Of a stretch of DNA of 64,000 bases, positions 16,235 to 23,663 are shown piece after piece. Position 1 is the stretch's first letter; each line of letters opens with the position of its first letter. The stretch comes from JBEKTY01 sp049515555 (GTDB taxonomy: Bacteria; Planctomycetota; Planctomycetia; Pirellulales; Thermoguttaceae): NCBI GenBank assembly GCA_049515555.1, contig JBEKTY010000004.1, forward strand, positions 1-64,000. Reading direction: 5' to 3'. The notes beneath the pieces were generated by a model. The model was not told the DNA's origin. It ran no database searches and worked only from the letters and a program-made list of their open reading frames with translations. A program made the translations under genes and the position numbers.

Positions 16235-16780
16235 TCAACCCGTACACGGTGTCTCCCGCGAGATCCCGTGGTATTGCTGCGGCGGCTGGTAATCTTTTCG
16301 CAGCGGATGGCCCGCCCAGTCCTCCGGCAGCAGGATCCGCCGCAAGTCCGTGTGGCCGATAAAGCGGATGCCGAACAGGTCGAACACCTCCCGCTCGTGC
16401 CACACGGCGGTGCTCCACACGTGGCTGACGGTGGGCACTTCGGGCAGCCGGCCCTCGACCCCGTCCTGCCACCGCGGCAAGGAGACCACCAGCACCAGCC
16501 GATGCCGCAATCCGAGGCTCGACAGGTGATACAGCACTTCGACGTGGGGTTGCCAAGTTACGGCGGCGGCCTTCTTCGCGTCCGGTTGGAAGTAGTCCAC
16601 GCCGGTAATCAGGTGCAGCATGTCGAACCGCAGTTGCGGGTCGTCGCGGAGGAAGAGGCAGACTTCCGGCAGCCGCTCGCCGGCCACCTGGATCCACGGA
16701 TCGAGGGCCTCGAGGTCGCTGCCGGTGATAGTGGGCCCGAAACGCCCCGTCAGTTGCCCTTGAATGCCTTGAACGTCCAT
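16235..16780 (-). CDS. nuoC: NADH-quinone oxidoreductase subunit C
   Basis: 181 aa, a stand-alone NuoC (30 kDa subunit). The core HLITGVDYF and the signature WHEREVFDLFGIRFIGHTDL then ILLPEDWAGHPLRKDY are clear. It is part of the Q-module, binding NuoD and NuoB. NuoB should be encoded between nuoA and nuoC, but only 42 bp of C-rich heptads occupy that place. The start MDVQGIQGQL is the first Met. Confidence 0.95.
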   Translation of the reverse strand: MDVQGIQGQLTGRFGPTITGSDLEALDPWIQVAGERLPEVCLFLRDDPQLRFDMLHLITGVDYFQPDAKKAAAVTWQPHVEVLYHLSSLGLRHRLVLVVSLPRWQDGVEGRLPEVPTVSHVWSTAVWHEREVFDLFGIRFIGHTDLRRILLPEDWAGHPLRKDYQPPQQYHGISRETPCTG

Positions 16781-16840
16781 CGACCCCCTTCACCGTCGCC
16801 AAGCTTCCCTAATCCCCAATCCCTAATCCCTCATCCCCTC
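16781..16840. repeat. CCCTAAT heptads between nuoA and nuoC, at the expected nuoB site
   Basis: 16807-16838 contains CCCTAAT, CCCCAAT, CCCTAAT, CCCTCAT heptads. The nuoA C-terminus (GMRD) and TAG stop are encoded by this array on the sense strand. Confidence 0.85.
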
Positions 16841-17392
16841 CCCCAGGCTGAGCCGCGGCGGGCTCACCGCCCGCACCCAGTCGAGGTCGCCCCGATACCA
16901 TACGTAGGCGAATCCCAGCAGGATCACGGCGAAGAACACGCCCAGGTCGGCCAGCGCCGCCAGCGCCAGCAGCCGGGCGTCGGCGGCCCGCTGCCGCCCC
17001 GGGGGGTAGCGAAACGTCTCCTGCGCACCGGACGATTCTTCCCGGCTGTCCTTCACCGCCATTCCCAGCCGATCGCAACGCTCCTCGGCGACGGCCGCCG
17101 ACGCTTGCGGCCCCATCAGTTGCGTCGCTTGGCCGAAGATCGTGGCCGGCGGAAAGAACAGGGCCACCTCCACCTCGAAAACCATGAACACCAGCGCTAC
17201 GACATAAAACCGCAGGTCGAACTGCACGAAACTCGAGCCCACCGGCGGCTCCCCACACTCATAGGGCTGGAGCTTCTCCCGCGTGGGCACGTCCGCCCGC
17301 AGCAATCGGCCCAGCAGCAGCGCCACCAGCAGAAACAGGAAGCCCACCACGACGAAGAGCGACAGGTAAGCGACGACGGAGATGGGCGACAT
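16823..17392 (-). CDS. nuoA: NADH-quinone oxidoreductase subunit A, with enlarged loop
   Basis: 189 aa, longer than the usual 120-140. The signature YECGEPPVGSSFVQFDLRFY, then VFMVFEVEVALFFPPA, identifies NuoA. Between the second helix and the last helix (VFFAVILLGFAYVWYRG) lies a hydrophilic stretch of about 60 residues (from IFGQATQLMG to RAADARLL), longer than usual. The last residues GEGMRD are read from the heptad array that follows. Start MSPISVVAYL is the first Met; 197 bp separate it from nuoI. Confidence 0.93.
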   Translation of the reverse strand: MSPISVVAYLSLFVVVGFLFLLVALLLGRLLRADVPTREKLQPYECGEPPVGSSFVQFDLRFYVVALVFMVFEVEVALFFPPATIFGQATQLMGPQASAAVAEERCDRLGMAVKDSREESSGAQETFRYPPGRQRAADARLLALAALADLGVFFAVILLGFAYVWYRGDLDWVRAVSPPRLSLGEGMRD

Positions 17393-17499
17393 GACGGCGC
17401 GGAGACGTCTCCTCCCGGGGGAAGTGGGCTTCCGGAAAGAAGCCTATTGTAAGCCGGCTGGACCCCTTATTGCAACCCGGCCCGCCGACCCCACAATAC

Positions 17500-17614
17500 G
17501 GGTGGAAGCCACGGCTTCGGCCCCCGTGAATCAAAAGCGGCCGGGAACCACGCCTTCGGCCCACCCGGTGGACCGAAAGCGGCCGGCAGTCACGGGTTCG
17601 GCCCCCCGTGAACC
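17500..17614. repeat. Family I repeat, about three units of 40 bp
   Basis: Units of the form GCGGCCGGNANNCACG, then NNTTCGGCCC and CCGTGAA, begin near 17500, 17537 and 17579. The last unit contains the C-terminal codons (VHGGPNP) and stop of nuoI. Confidence 0.75.
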
Positions 17615-18117
17615 GGCTTAAGGATCGCCTTGGATCGCGCCACGACCAGCGGCTCGAGCGATGCCCGACCCCAAGCAATCTCCAGCGGCAGCCGCGAAAA
17701 ATCGACCACGTAGCCCTCCCGCGCGTAACAGCTCAGGTCGTGCGCGGAACCCATGAAAATGCAGTCCACCGGGCACGGCTCCACGCACAACGCGCAGAAC
17801 AGGCACTTGCCGTAATCGATCACGAAACTGGTCACCTGGAAGCCTTTGCCGCCGGGGGCCTTCTGCTTGGCGATGCGGATACAGTCGGCCGGGCAGGCCC
17901 GGGCACACGCCTCGCACCCGATACAAGTCGTCAGGTCGAAACGATGAAAACCCCTAAACCGGGGCGTAACTTGCGCCGGCAGCTCCGGATACTCGTACTG
18001 CTCCGTGAAGGTCCGTCGCTTGGGATCGTAGGTGCGGACCCAGTAAAGCAGGCTTACCCCAAGGGCGTGAGCTACCGTCAACACCGCCGAATAAATATTG
18101 TAAAACCAGCGAAACAT
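17590..18117 (-). CDS. nuoI: NADH-quinone oxidoreductase subunit I (two 4Fe-4S clusters), displaced to operon start
   Basis: 175 aa from the ATG at 18117 (MFRWFYNIYSAVLTVAHALG). A TTG 12 codons upstream is possible but the ATG gives the normal family N-terminus. Two ferredoxin motifs are present: CIGCEACARACP near 89-100 and CLFCALCVEPCP near 128-139, which hold clusters N6a and N6b feeding the quinone site. In most operons nuoI lies between nuoH and nuoJ; here it is first, 197 bp ahead of nuoA. Its last residues are encoded in the family I repeat. Confidence 0.95.
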   Translation of the reverse strand: MFRWFYNIYSAVLTVAHALGVSLLYWVRTYDPKRRTFTEQYEYPELPAQVTPRFRGFHRFDLTTCIGCEACARACPADCIRIAKQKAPGGKGFQVTSFVIDYGKCLFCALCVEPCPVDCIFMGSAHDLSCYAREGYVVDFSRLPLEIAWGRASLEPLVVARSKAILKPVHGGPNP

Positions 18118-18168
18118 GGATCGTGTGTTACCTACCCGGAAGTGGGGCTTCAAGCGTGATAAGCCTCT

Positions 18169-18196
18169 ATTATAAGGTATGAGGGTGGGGTGTCCA
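18169..18196 (-). promoter_or_regulatory. Probable sigma70-type promoter of the nuo operon
   Basis: On the minus strand, TGGACA (18196-18191), a 16-bp spacer and a perfect TATAAT (18174-18169). Transcription would start near 18162, leaving about 45 nt before the nuoI ATG. It is the only strong promoter-like match upstream of the operon. Confidence 0.6.
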
Positions 18197-18234
18197 GCAT
18201 CATCTGCTCCCCGGACAGCGTTGCCGCTTGCTAG

Positions 18235-18250
18235 ACATAAGCACTTATGT
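18235..18250. promoter_or_regulatory. Perfect 7-bp palindrome, operator-like
   Basis: ACATAAG-CA-CTTATGT lies between the divergent nuoI promoter and csrA. A half-site-like ACTTATGA follows at 18258-18265. It is a candidate binding site for a dimeric regulator; the sequence alone does not show which gene it controls. Otherwise I see no gene in 18197-18510. Confidence 0.35.
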
Positions 18251-18510
18251 TAAAATGACTTATGAAGTACGGTGCGATTTCATGATCGGCCAGGTAATCT
18301 TTTATGAACTGGCGCTTCGCATGGAGCGTACGAAAAGTGTGCCAACCGATGCCGAAAAAGTGACGAAAATGGGCGATTTGGCCCCTGAAACGCTTGACTT
18401 CACGTAATTGCGCCGTATCGTACAATAATGGTGGTGCGTGTTGGCGCGCGACCGGGCTTTCGGTTGACTATACAAGATAGGAAGTCTGGTTCGAGGCGAA
18501 GGAACGTACG

Positions 18511-18744
18511 ATGTTAGTCCTATCCCGCAAGAAGAACGAAAGTATTGTCATCAACGATGACATTACGATCGTCGTGGTGGAGATTCGAGGGGACAAGGTC
18601 CGCCTAGGGGTCGAGGCCCCGAAGGAGATCCCGGTCCACCGGCGCGAAGTGTTCGACGCCATCCACCGCAACGATGCGGCGGCCGGCGAGAAGACCATCG
18701 CCAAGACCGACGCGTCCGAAACAAAGACTACCGGCGAGGGGTAG
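18511..18744 (+). CDS. csrA: Carbon storage regulator CsrA
   Basis: 77 aa; the first 60 match CsrA throughout: MLVLSRKKNESIVINDDITI, VVEIRGDKVRLGVEAPKEIP and VHRREVFDAI. It includes the RNA-contacting Leu4 and the Arg of the VHRREV motif (usual Arg44). CsrA dimers bind GGA-containing leaders and control translation and mRNA stability. A short acidic and Thr-rich tail of about 17 residues extends beyond the fold. A ribosome site AAGGA precedes the ATG by 8 bases. It stands alone, followed by tRNA-Glu. Confidence 0.95.
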   Translation: MLVLSRKKNESIVINDDITIVVVEIRGDKVRLGVEAPKEIPVHRREVFDAIHRNDAAAGEKTIAKTDASETKTTGEG

Positions 18745-18959
18745 TTTCCCGTCGCCGGCATTCCGGGGCGGTGCCCGCGTAGACCTGCCCCCTTCTCTCT
18801 GAGCCGATCTGCTCCCGGCTCGATCAAACCTTCCAGGCCTGCCAATCTCCCAAGGCTTGTGCGTCTTCGGCCGCGAGTCAGCCCGAATGGCCAACCCATT
18901 GACGGCCTGCCGCATCGCTTGTATATAGGTTGCATGGCCATTTAGTAGGCCGGCAGCAG

Positions 18960-19033
18960 GGCCCCGTCGTCTAACCAGGTTAGGACACAGGCCTTTCAAG
19001 CCTGGAGCACGGGTTCAAATCCCGTCGGGGTCA
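18960..19033 (+). tRNA. tRNA-Glu (anticodon TTC)
   Basis: A cloverleaf can be drawn: acceptor GGCCCCG pairs with CGGGGTC (one G-U), the anticodon stem CAGGC/GCCTG encloses CTTTCAA (anticodon TTC), and the T arm is ACGGG-TTCAAAT-CCCGT. The discriminator is A at 19033. The 3' CCA is not encoded. The D arm holds TCTAACCAGGTTAGGA. Confidence 0.95.
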
Positions 19034-19077
19034 CTTAATATCGCCGCAGGAGATCGCATGGCTGCCTAGCTGATTTT

Positions 19078-19341
19078 CTAACCCGCGCCGGATGACAGCA
19101 GCGGCGAGTCGCGCTCGATTTGGACCCGCTCGACAACGCAGCCGGTTTTCTGAACATCGGCCACGGCGCTGCGGATGGCGGATTCAAGGCAGTCCGCTTC
19201 CCGACTGAATCCGATAACCGGCACGCCGCAGCACACCCCCGGCGTACCGTCGTCGCACCCGGCCTCGAACAGCCGGTCGGCCAATTCTTCGGTCATGTCC
19301 GTCCCCGCCGCCAAAATTACCTCAAAGTCATAGGTCTTCAT
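19078..19341 (-). CDS. Small protein, second gene of a HicA-like pair
   Basis: 87 aa starting MKTYDFEVILAAG. The pattern TEELADRLFEAGCDDGTPGV then SREADCLESAIRSAVADVQ suggests a compact alpha/beta fold. Its ATG overlaps the stop of the upstream gene by 4 bp (ATGA), so the two are cotranscribed and coupled. I recognise this as a recurring small-protein type in cyanobacteria and planctomycetes, but cannot name a family. A partner or antitoxin role is inferred only from the gene arrangement. The tRNA-Glu is convergent, 44 bp away. Confidence 0.6.
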   Translation of the reverse strand: MKTYDFEVILAAGTDMTEELADRLFEAGCDDGTPGVCCGVPVIGFSREADCLESAIRSAVADVQKTGCVVERVQIERDSPLLSSGAG

Positions 19342-19577
19342 GGGCTTGCCTCCGTAGAATGTTGGCAATGATCTACCGCGCCCCGCAGCCACCGGGCGTG
19401 ATTCTCCGGCACGCGGGGCGTGCTGAAGACCCTCCGCAAACAGCCGTCGCGCCCTTGGTGCGGACAGTATAGCGTGCCCCAGATATGTGCCCGTGGCCCC
19501 GCCAAGACCAACCGCCAGCCGTGTTCCAGAGCATAGTCCACTGCCGCACGAACATGCTTGTTTTTGTGGTTGTTCAT
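19338..19577 (-). CDS. HicA-like small protein, possible toxin
   Basis: 79 aa starting MNNHKNKHVRAAVDYALEHG. The sequence WRLVLAGPRAHIWGTLYCPH followed by RDGCLRRVFSTPRVPENHAR resembles HicA-type dsRNA-binding folds: an N-terminal helix, then short strands with a conserved Gly-Pro-x-x-His. Type II HicA toxins cleave mRNA and are encoded directly ahead of HicB. Here the second gene is not a recognisable HicB, so the toxin-antitoxin call is tentative. The ATG at 19577 is preferred over an upstream GTG or ATG because the extra residues look like non-coding sequence. Confidence 0.5.
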   Translation of the reverse strand: MNNHKNKHVRAAVDYALEHGWRLVLAGPRAHIWGTLYCPHQGRDGCLRRVFSTPRVPENHARWLRGAVDHCQHSTEASP

Positions 19578-19667
19578 CTCCCTACCTATTCTACCACAGC
19601 CGGTTTGGGGAGAAAGGGCCGCAACAGCCCGGTTGGCTTCCTGCCCCCTGCTCGTTACGATAGGACC

Positions 19668-20786
19668 ATGGATTTCCCGCATTCCAGCCTTCCGCCGTCC
19701 GCCCTCCGCCCTCCGCCTTCCCTTTCACCCGATCCGCCGTCCGCCTTCCCCCCTCCGTCCTCCTATGACGCCCTGATTGTGGTTTCCTTTGGCGGGCCGG
19801 AGGGGCCGGACGACATTGAGCCGTTCCTAGCCAACGTGGTGCGGGGCAAGGACGTGCCCGCGGGGCGTCTGCGAGAAGCCGCCCGCCGCTACAAGGCGCT
19901 GGGGGGCGTCAGCCCGATCAACGCCCAGCATCGGGCCCTGCTGGCGGCGCTGGTCGCCGAGCTCAGCGTCCACGGCCCCCGGCTGCCGGTGTATTGGGGC
20001 AACCGCAACTGGCATCCCTTGTTGCCCGACGTGGTGCGGCAAATGGCCGGCGACGGCGTCCGCCATGCCCTGGCGCTGGTCACCTCGGTGCTCGGCTCGT
20101 ACAGCAGTTGCCGGCAGTATATCGAAGACCTCGAGCGGGCTCGGCAGGAGGTGGGGGCCGCCGCACCGCAGATCGACAAGTTGCGGCTGTTCTACAACCA
20201 TCCGGGCTTCATCGAGGCCATGGCCGATCGGGTGCGGGCCGCCTTCGACCAGATCGGGCCCGATCGCCGCCCGGCGGCGGGCGTGATCTTCACGGCCCAC
20301 AGCATTCCGGCGGCGATGGCCGGGCACTGCCGTTATGAAGAGCAGTTTCGCGAGGCCTGCCGGCTGGTGGCCGAGCGGCTCGGCCTGGGCGGTTGGCAGT
20401 TGGCCTATCAGAGCCGCAGCGGCCCGCCCGGGCAGCCGTGGCTCGATCCCGACGTCCGTCAACTGGTTGCGGCCCTTGCTGCCAAGGGGGGCGTGCGGGA
20501 CCTGGTGGTCGTGCCGCTGGGCTTCCTCTGCGAACACCTGGAGATCGTCTACGACCTGGACATCGAGCTCCGCCAGATCTGCGAAGAGCAGGGATTGAAC
20601 ATGGTTCGAGCGGGCGTGGCAGGCTGCCATCCACAGTTCGTCGGGATGATCCGCCAGTTGGTGCTGGAGCGGACCGCCGGCAACCCGGCCCGGCTGGCCC
20701 TGGGGACCCTCGGCCCCTGGCCCGACCAGTGCCCGGCCGACTGCTGCCGACCTGCGACCGATCCGCCTGCCGCCGCTCCGCCGTAA
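19668..20786 (+). CDS. hemH: Ferrochelatase (haem synthesis), with repeat-encoded N-terminus
   Basis: 372 aa. Ferrochelatase inserts ferrous iron into a porphyrin. Visible motifs: ALIVVSFGGPEGPDD near 32, GGVSPINAQ near 80, YWGNRNWHP near 107, FTAHSIP with the catalytic His near 207, YQSRSGPPGQPWLDPD near 246, and PLGFLCEHLEIVYDLD with the metal-binding Glu near 285. Residues about 5-29 (SSLPPSALRPPPS and similar) are read from C-rich heptad repeats (19682-19760) between the ATG at 19668 and the conserved domain. A start after the repeat lacks an ATG, so translation through the repeat is likely. The protein ends in a short Cys/Pro-rich tail. Confidence 0.93.
   Translation: MDFPHSSLPPSALRPPPSLSPDPPSAFPPPSSYDALIVVSFGGPEGPDDIEPFLANVVRGKDVPAGRLREAARRYKALGGVSPINAQHRALLAALVAELSVHGPRLPVYWGNRNWHPLLPDVVRQMAGDGVRHALALVTSVLGSYSSCRQYIEDLERARQEVGAAAPQIDKLRLFYNHPGFIEAMADRVRAAFDQIGPDRRPAAGVIFTAHSIPAAMAGHCRYEEQFREACRLVAERLGLGGWQLAYQSRSGPPGQPWLDPDVRQLVAALAAKGGVRDLVVVPLGFLCEHLEIVYDLDIELRQICEEQGLNMVRAGVAGCHPQFVGMIRQLVLERTAGNPARLALGTLGPWPDQCPADCCRPATDPPAAAPP
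19682..19760. repeat. CCTTCCG/CCCTCCG heptads inside the hemH 5' end
   Basis: About ten degenerate heptads, coding for Ser/Pro/Ala/Leu in frame with ferrochelatase. Confidence 0.85.
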
Positions 20787-20829
20787 CCCGCCGCCGGGTC
20801 GCCAGTTACGAGAAAAACGACTTCCTCAC

Positions 20830-20858
20830 TTGCATTATAGATATCTTTATGATATCAT
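20830..20858 (+). promoter_or_regulatory. Possible sigma70-type promoter for the SPFH gene
   Basis: TTGCAT at 20830, a 17-bp AT-rich spacer and TATCAT at 20853-20858, in a short AT-rich island between hemH and the SPFH start at 20911. Confidence 0.45.
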
Positions 20859-20910
20859 ACTGATATTAACAGGTGCAACTATCCTTGAACCATTCTTGGG
20901 GGCTACTGTC

Positions 20911-21810
20911 ATGAGCCGGGAACGACAGGTCGGGGCGTCGAGCGGTTGGTTGGTGCTGCCGGTCACGATTGTCTTGCTAGGGATCGCGATCTGGCTGCTG
21001 GTGGCGTTCATCTCGTCGGCGGTCGCTGCGGATAAGACGCACCAACTGCCGAACTTCTGGCTGCTGGGCGGCTGCCTGGCGGTCATTGCGGTCACCATTT
21101 TTTCGTGCTTCGGATACTTCTCGTTGGAGCCCAACGAGGCCCGGGTGCTGATCCTTTTCGGCGCCTATCGGGGCACGGTCCGCCGGAGCGGCTGGCACTG
21201 GACCAATCCCTTGAACAGCAAGCTTGCGCTATCGCTTCGCGTGCGCAACTTGCAGGGCGAGCGGCTGAAGGTAAACGACAAGCGCGGCAATCCGGTCGAG
21301 ATTGCCGCCATTGTAATCTGGCGCGTGGAAGACACGGCTCAGGCCGTGTTCGACGTTCAGCGCTACGACGAGTTCGTGAAGCTGCAGACCGAGTCGGCCC
21401 TGCGGCACGTGGCGAGTTCCTATCCCTACGATCATGGCGAGGGGGCCGAGATCACTTTGCGCGGCGGGATGGACGAAGTGGCCCTGGCCTTGCAGAAGGA
21501 GCTGCAACAATGCGTGTCACGGGCGGGCGTGGTGATCGAGGAAACCCGGCTCACGCACCTGGCCTACGCCCCCGAGATCGCCGGCGTCATGCTCCGCCGC
21601 CAGCAGGCCGAGGCCATTATCGACGCCCGGCAGAAGATCGTGCACGGGGCCGTAACCATGGTGCAGATGGCGCTGAACGACCTGGCGGCCAGCAAGGTCG
21701 TCGAGCTGGACGAGGAGCGCAAGGCGGCCATGGTGAGCAATCTGCTGGTCGTCTTGTGCGGCGAGCGCGAGGCCCAACCGGTGATCAACGCCGGCACACT
21801 CTACGCCTAG
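20911..21810 (+). CDS. SPFH/band 7 domain membrane protein
   Basis: 299 aa. Two N-terminal membrane helices (WLVLPVTIVLLGIAIWLLVA and FWLLGGCLAVIAVTIFSCFG) are followed by an SPFH core: LEPNEARVLILFGAYRGTVR, RRSGWHWTNPLNSKLALSLR and the pattern VEDTAQAVFDV through ESALRHVASSYP. A C-terminal helical region (QQAEAIIDARQKIVHGA) is typical of stomatin/flotillin-like proteins that build membrane microdomain scaffolds. The next gene starts 11 bp later and encodes a ribbon-helix-helix protein, an arrangement known beside bacterial SPFH genes. The ATG at 20911 is preferred over one at 20830. Confidence 0.88.
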   Translation: MSRERQVGASSGWLVLPVTIVLLGIAIWLLVAFISSAVAADKTHQLPNFWLLGGCLAVIAVTIFSCFGYFSLEPNEARVLILFGAYRGTVRRSGWHWTNPLNSKLALSLRVRNLQGERLKVNDKRGNPVEIAAIVIWRVEDTAQAVFDVQRYDEFVKLQTESALRHVASSYPYDHGEGAEITLRGGMDEVALALQKELQQCVSRAGVVIEETRLTHLAYAPEIAGVMLRRQQAEAIIDARQKIVHGAVTMVQMALNDLAASKVVELDEERKAAMVSNLLVVLCGEREAQPVINAGTLYA

Positions 21811-21821
21811 CGAGCCCCGGG

Positions 21822-22010
21822 ATGAGACCGCGAAAACCGTTCTTGCTGCGCATCAGCCCCGAACTCTACGAGGCCCTGGAATCCTGGGCTCAGCAGGAGT
21901 TCCGCAGCGTCAATGCGCACATCGAGTTCCTGCTGATCGAGGCCCTCCGCAAACAGGGCCGCCGCCTGAAAACCGACGCCCCGCAGCCGCCGCCGGAGAG
22001 ACCGGCATGA
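21822..22010 (+). CDS. Arc-type ribbon-helix-helix small protein
   Basis: 62 aa. KPFLLRISPELYEALESWAQ forms the strand plus first helix and EFRSVNAHIEFLLIEALRKQ the second helix of an Arc/MetJ-like fold, with a basic then Pro-rich tail. It lies 11 bp after the SPFH gene, so it is probably cotranscribed. Such proteins beside SPFH genes may bind DNA and regulate the operon, but this is inference. No separate operator is visible. Confidence 0.8.
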   Translation: MRPRKPFLLRISPELYEALESWAQQEFRSVNAHIEFLLIEALRKQGRRLKTDAPQPPPERPA

Positions 22011-22266
22011 ACTATCGTCCTCTGTCCAGCACCTAGCCCCTACTTCACGCACACTTTGCGCAGTCACTCTTGCCATTCGTGTTCCTGGTGGCGGCCGCCT
22101 CCCGGCGCGGTTTCGCGCTTGCCTCGTGGTTTCCATGGTGTATGGTTTCCACGCCCGGAAGTTTTCTGCCGCGCGGTTTGAAATGGCGCGAACCGTAACA
22201 ACAGGGAAGACGCCGGATGATTTCCGGCCGCTCGCAGTGTAGCCCGCGTCGAAGGGGAGGCCGAAC

Positions 22267-22851
22267 GTGCCGAGAATTGCGGCTACGCTAACGTCACTGG
22301 TGCTGGCGGCCAGCGCGATTGGCGTGAACGTCGCGCAGTATCCGATCGTGTGGCAGATGGTGAACGGGCCGGATCGTCCGAATTCTCAGGCCGTAGCGGC
22401 GAAGAGTGCGCCGGCCGCCGCGACTCTGCCGGCGGCCCCGCTTCAGCCGGCGGCCCCCAACGCGGTTGAGCGTCCGAAGGATGCGGCGCAGAAGACCGCA
22501 TCGACCGAGTCCGCCCCGCCGCACAAACCGCCGCCAGCCGCCGAAAAAGCCTCGGCCGGCACAGGCTCTCAAGGCGCCGAAAAACCAGCGGCTGCCGCGG
22601 AAGCTCAAGGCGCCATAAAACCAGCGGTCGCCGCGGGCCACGACGAGCCGGTGACGCACATCGTCGGCACGCGTCCGCTCGTGCCGGTCGTAATGGCCGG
22701 CCTGTCGAGCCAGTCACAGGCTCCGCCGGGGGCCGACTACCAGGTCCGCCGCTTACCGCCGGCCGATCCGGCGGCCTTCGCCGCCCAGCCTGCACCATCG
22801 GCCGCCATGGCCGACGCCCCCCCGGCTTACCCGTGCACCCGCACCCCCTAG
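22267..22851 (+). CDS. Hypothetical exported Ala/Pro-rich protein
   Basis: 194 aa. An N-terminal hydrophobic segment (IAATLTSLVLAASAIGVNVA) may be a signal peptide or anchor. The rest is low-complexity Ala/Pro/Lys (KSAPAAATLPAAPLQPAAPN and similar) with a more conserved-looking central stretch HIVGTRPLVPVVMAGLSSQ. No domain was recognised. Part of the coding sequence has a loose repeat (GCCGCCGAAAAA-like units). GGGGAGG occurs 9-15 bases before the ATG and could be the ribosome site. It could be a spacer-like periplasmic protein; function unknown. Confidence 0.6.
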   Translation: MPRIAATLTSLVLAASAIGVNVAQYPIVWQMVNGPDRPNSQAVAAKSAPAAATLPAAPLQPAAPNAVERPKDAAQKTASTESAPPHKPPPAAEKASAGTGSQGAEKPAAAAEAQGAIKPAVAAGHDEPVTHIVGTRPLVPVVMAGLSSQSQAPPGADYQVRRLPPADPAAFAAQPAPSAAMADAPPAYPCTRTP

Positions 22852-22879
22852 TGCTCCGCCAATCTTCGAATGACGGCTT

Positions 22880-22943
<64 letters not shown>

Positions 22944-22976
22944 GTAAACTCAACTTGGACAGACCACTAGCCGCGA

Positions 22977-23492
22977 TCAGCCGGGGTTGCCCGCCGCGGC
23001 CTGCTGCCGGATCACTTGCTCCGTGCTGAGTTGGGCGGTGCGGACCTTCCAACACACCTGGCGAAAGACCTCGGGCCGCAGGACCCCGGACAAGCGGAAC
23101 ACCTCGGCCCCCGCGCGCCGGAAAATAAGCTCGCCGGCGTGCAGCCAGGCCTGGCCGGGCAGGAGCAGCACGTCGATGGCGTCGAACTGATCCAGGGCGA
23201 TCGACGGCCCTTCCGCGGCCGAAAGACCCTTCTGGATTATCAGCCGCCGGTCCGTCAGCGCGTAACGCCGGCAGACCAGCGGCATGAGCTGCCAGCAGAA
23301 CACGGCCAGGCTGATGGGGATCGTGACCACGGCCAGGAGCTTGCCGAGGGTGAAGAAGCCCCAGCCCAGCCGGGCGGCCGACAGCCAGCCCACCAGCCGG
23401 CCGGCCGCCGTCGCGCCGATCGTCGGCCACGTGGTGGTCAACAGCGTTTCGCGGGGGACCGCGGTCGCGGCGGCATTAAGAGCGTCTAACAC
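22977..23492 (-). CDS. Membrane-associated bacterial PH domain protein
   Basis: 171 aa. Two hydrophobic segments near 32-75 (TIGATAAGRLVGWLSAARLG and LLAVVTIPISLAVFCWQLMP) precede a PH-like domain with the signature CRRYALTDRRLIIQKG, then IALDQFDAIDVLLLPGQAWL and a C-terminal helix. This matches the YdbS/YdbT-type bPH2 family, membrane proteins of unclear function. The start MLDALNAAAT is the only early Met. The upstream side is a paired family A element. Confidence 0.8.
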   Translation of the reverse strand: MLDALNAAATAVPRETLLTTTWPTIGATAAGRLVGWLSAARLGWGFFTLGKLLAVVTIPISLAVFCWQLMPLVCRRYALTDRRLIIQKGLSAAEGPSIALDQFDAIDVLLLPGQAWLHAGELIFRRAGAEVFRLSGVLRPEVFRQVCWKVRTAQLSTEQVIRQQAAAGNPG

Positions 23493-23534
23493 AATACAGG
23501 CTTTCCCGGCTGGCCAACACGTCTAACGAGAAAC

Positions 23535-23658
23535 CCCGTAGTCCCCTCTCCCTCCGGGAGAGGGCAGGGTGAGGGCTGGTGGCAAGGAAGCAGCCATTCC
23601 TGCGATCCGCCCCACGATGCCCTCACCCCCGGCCCCTCTCCCAAAGGGAGAGGGGAGT
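23535..23658. repeat. Family A paired palindrome
   Basis: Two facing CTCTCCC/GGGAGAG hairpins about 85 bp apart, joined by GGTGAGGGCTGG and GATGCCCTCACCCC arms. Confidence 0.85.
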
Positions 23659-23663
23659 CCTTG

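Noticed and set aside
18231..18425. 64-aa minus-strand frame between nuoI and csrA
   Set aside because: No ribosome site or family; the region looks like a regulatory intergenic stretch.
18394..18426. TTGACT with TACAAT as a csrA promoter
   Set aside because: Spacing of 21 bp is too long for a confident sigma70-type match; a closer TATCGT is weak.
18960..19577. tRNA-Glu as an integration site for a genomic island
   Set aside because: No integrase gene and no direct repeat of the tRNA 3' end were found.
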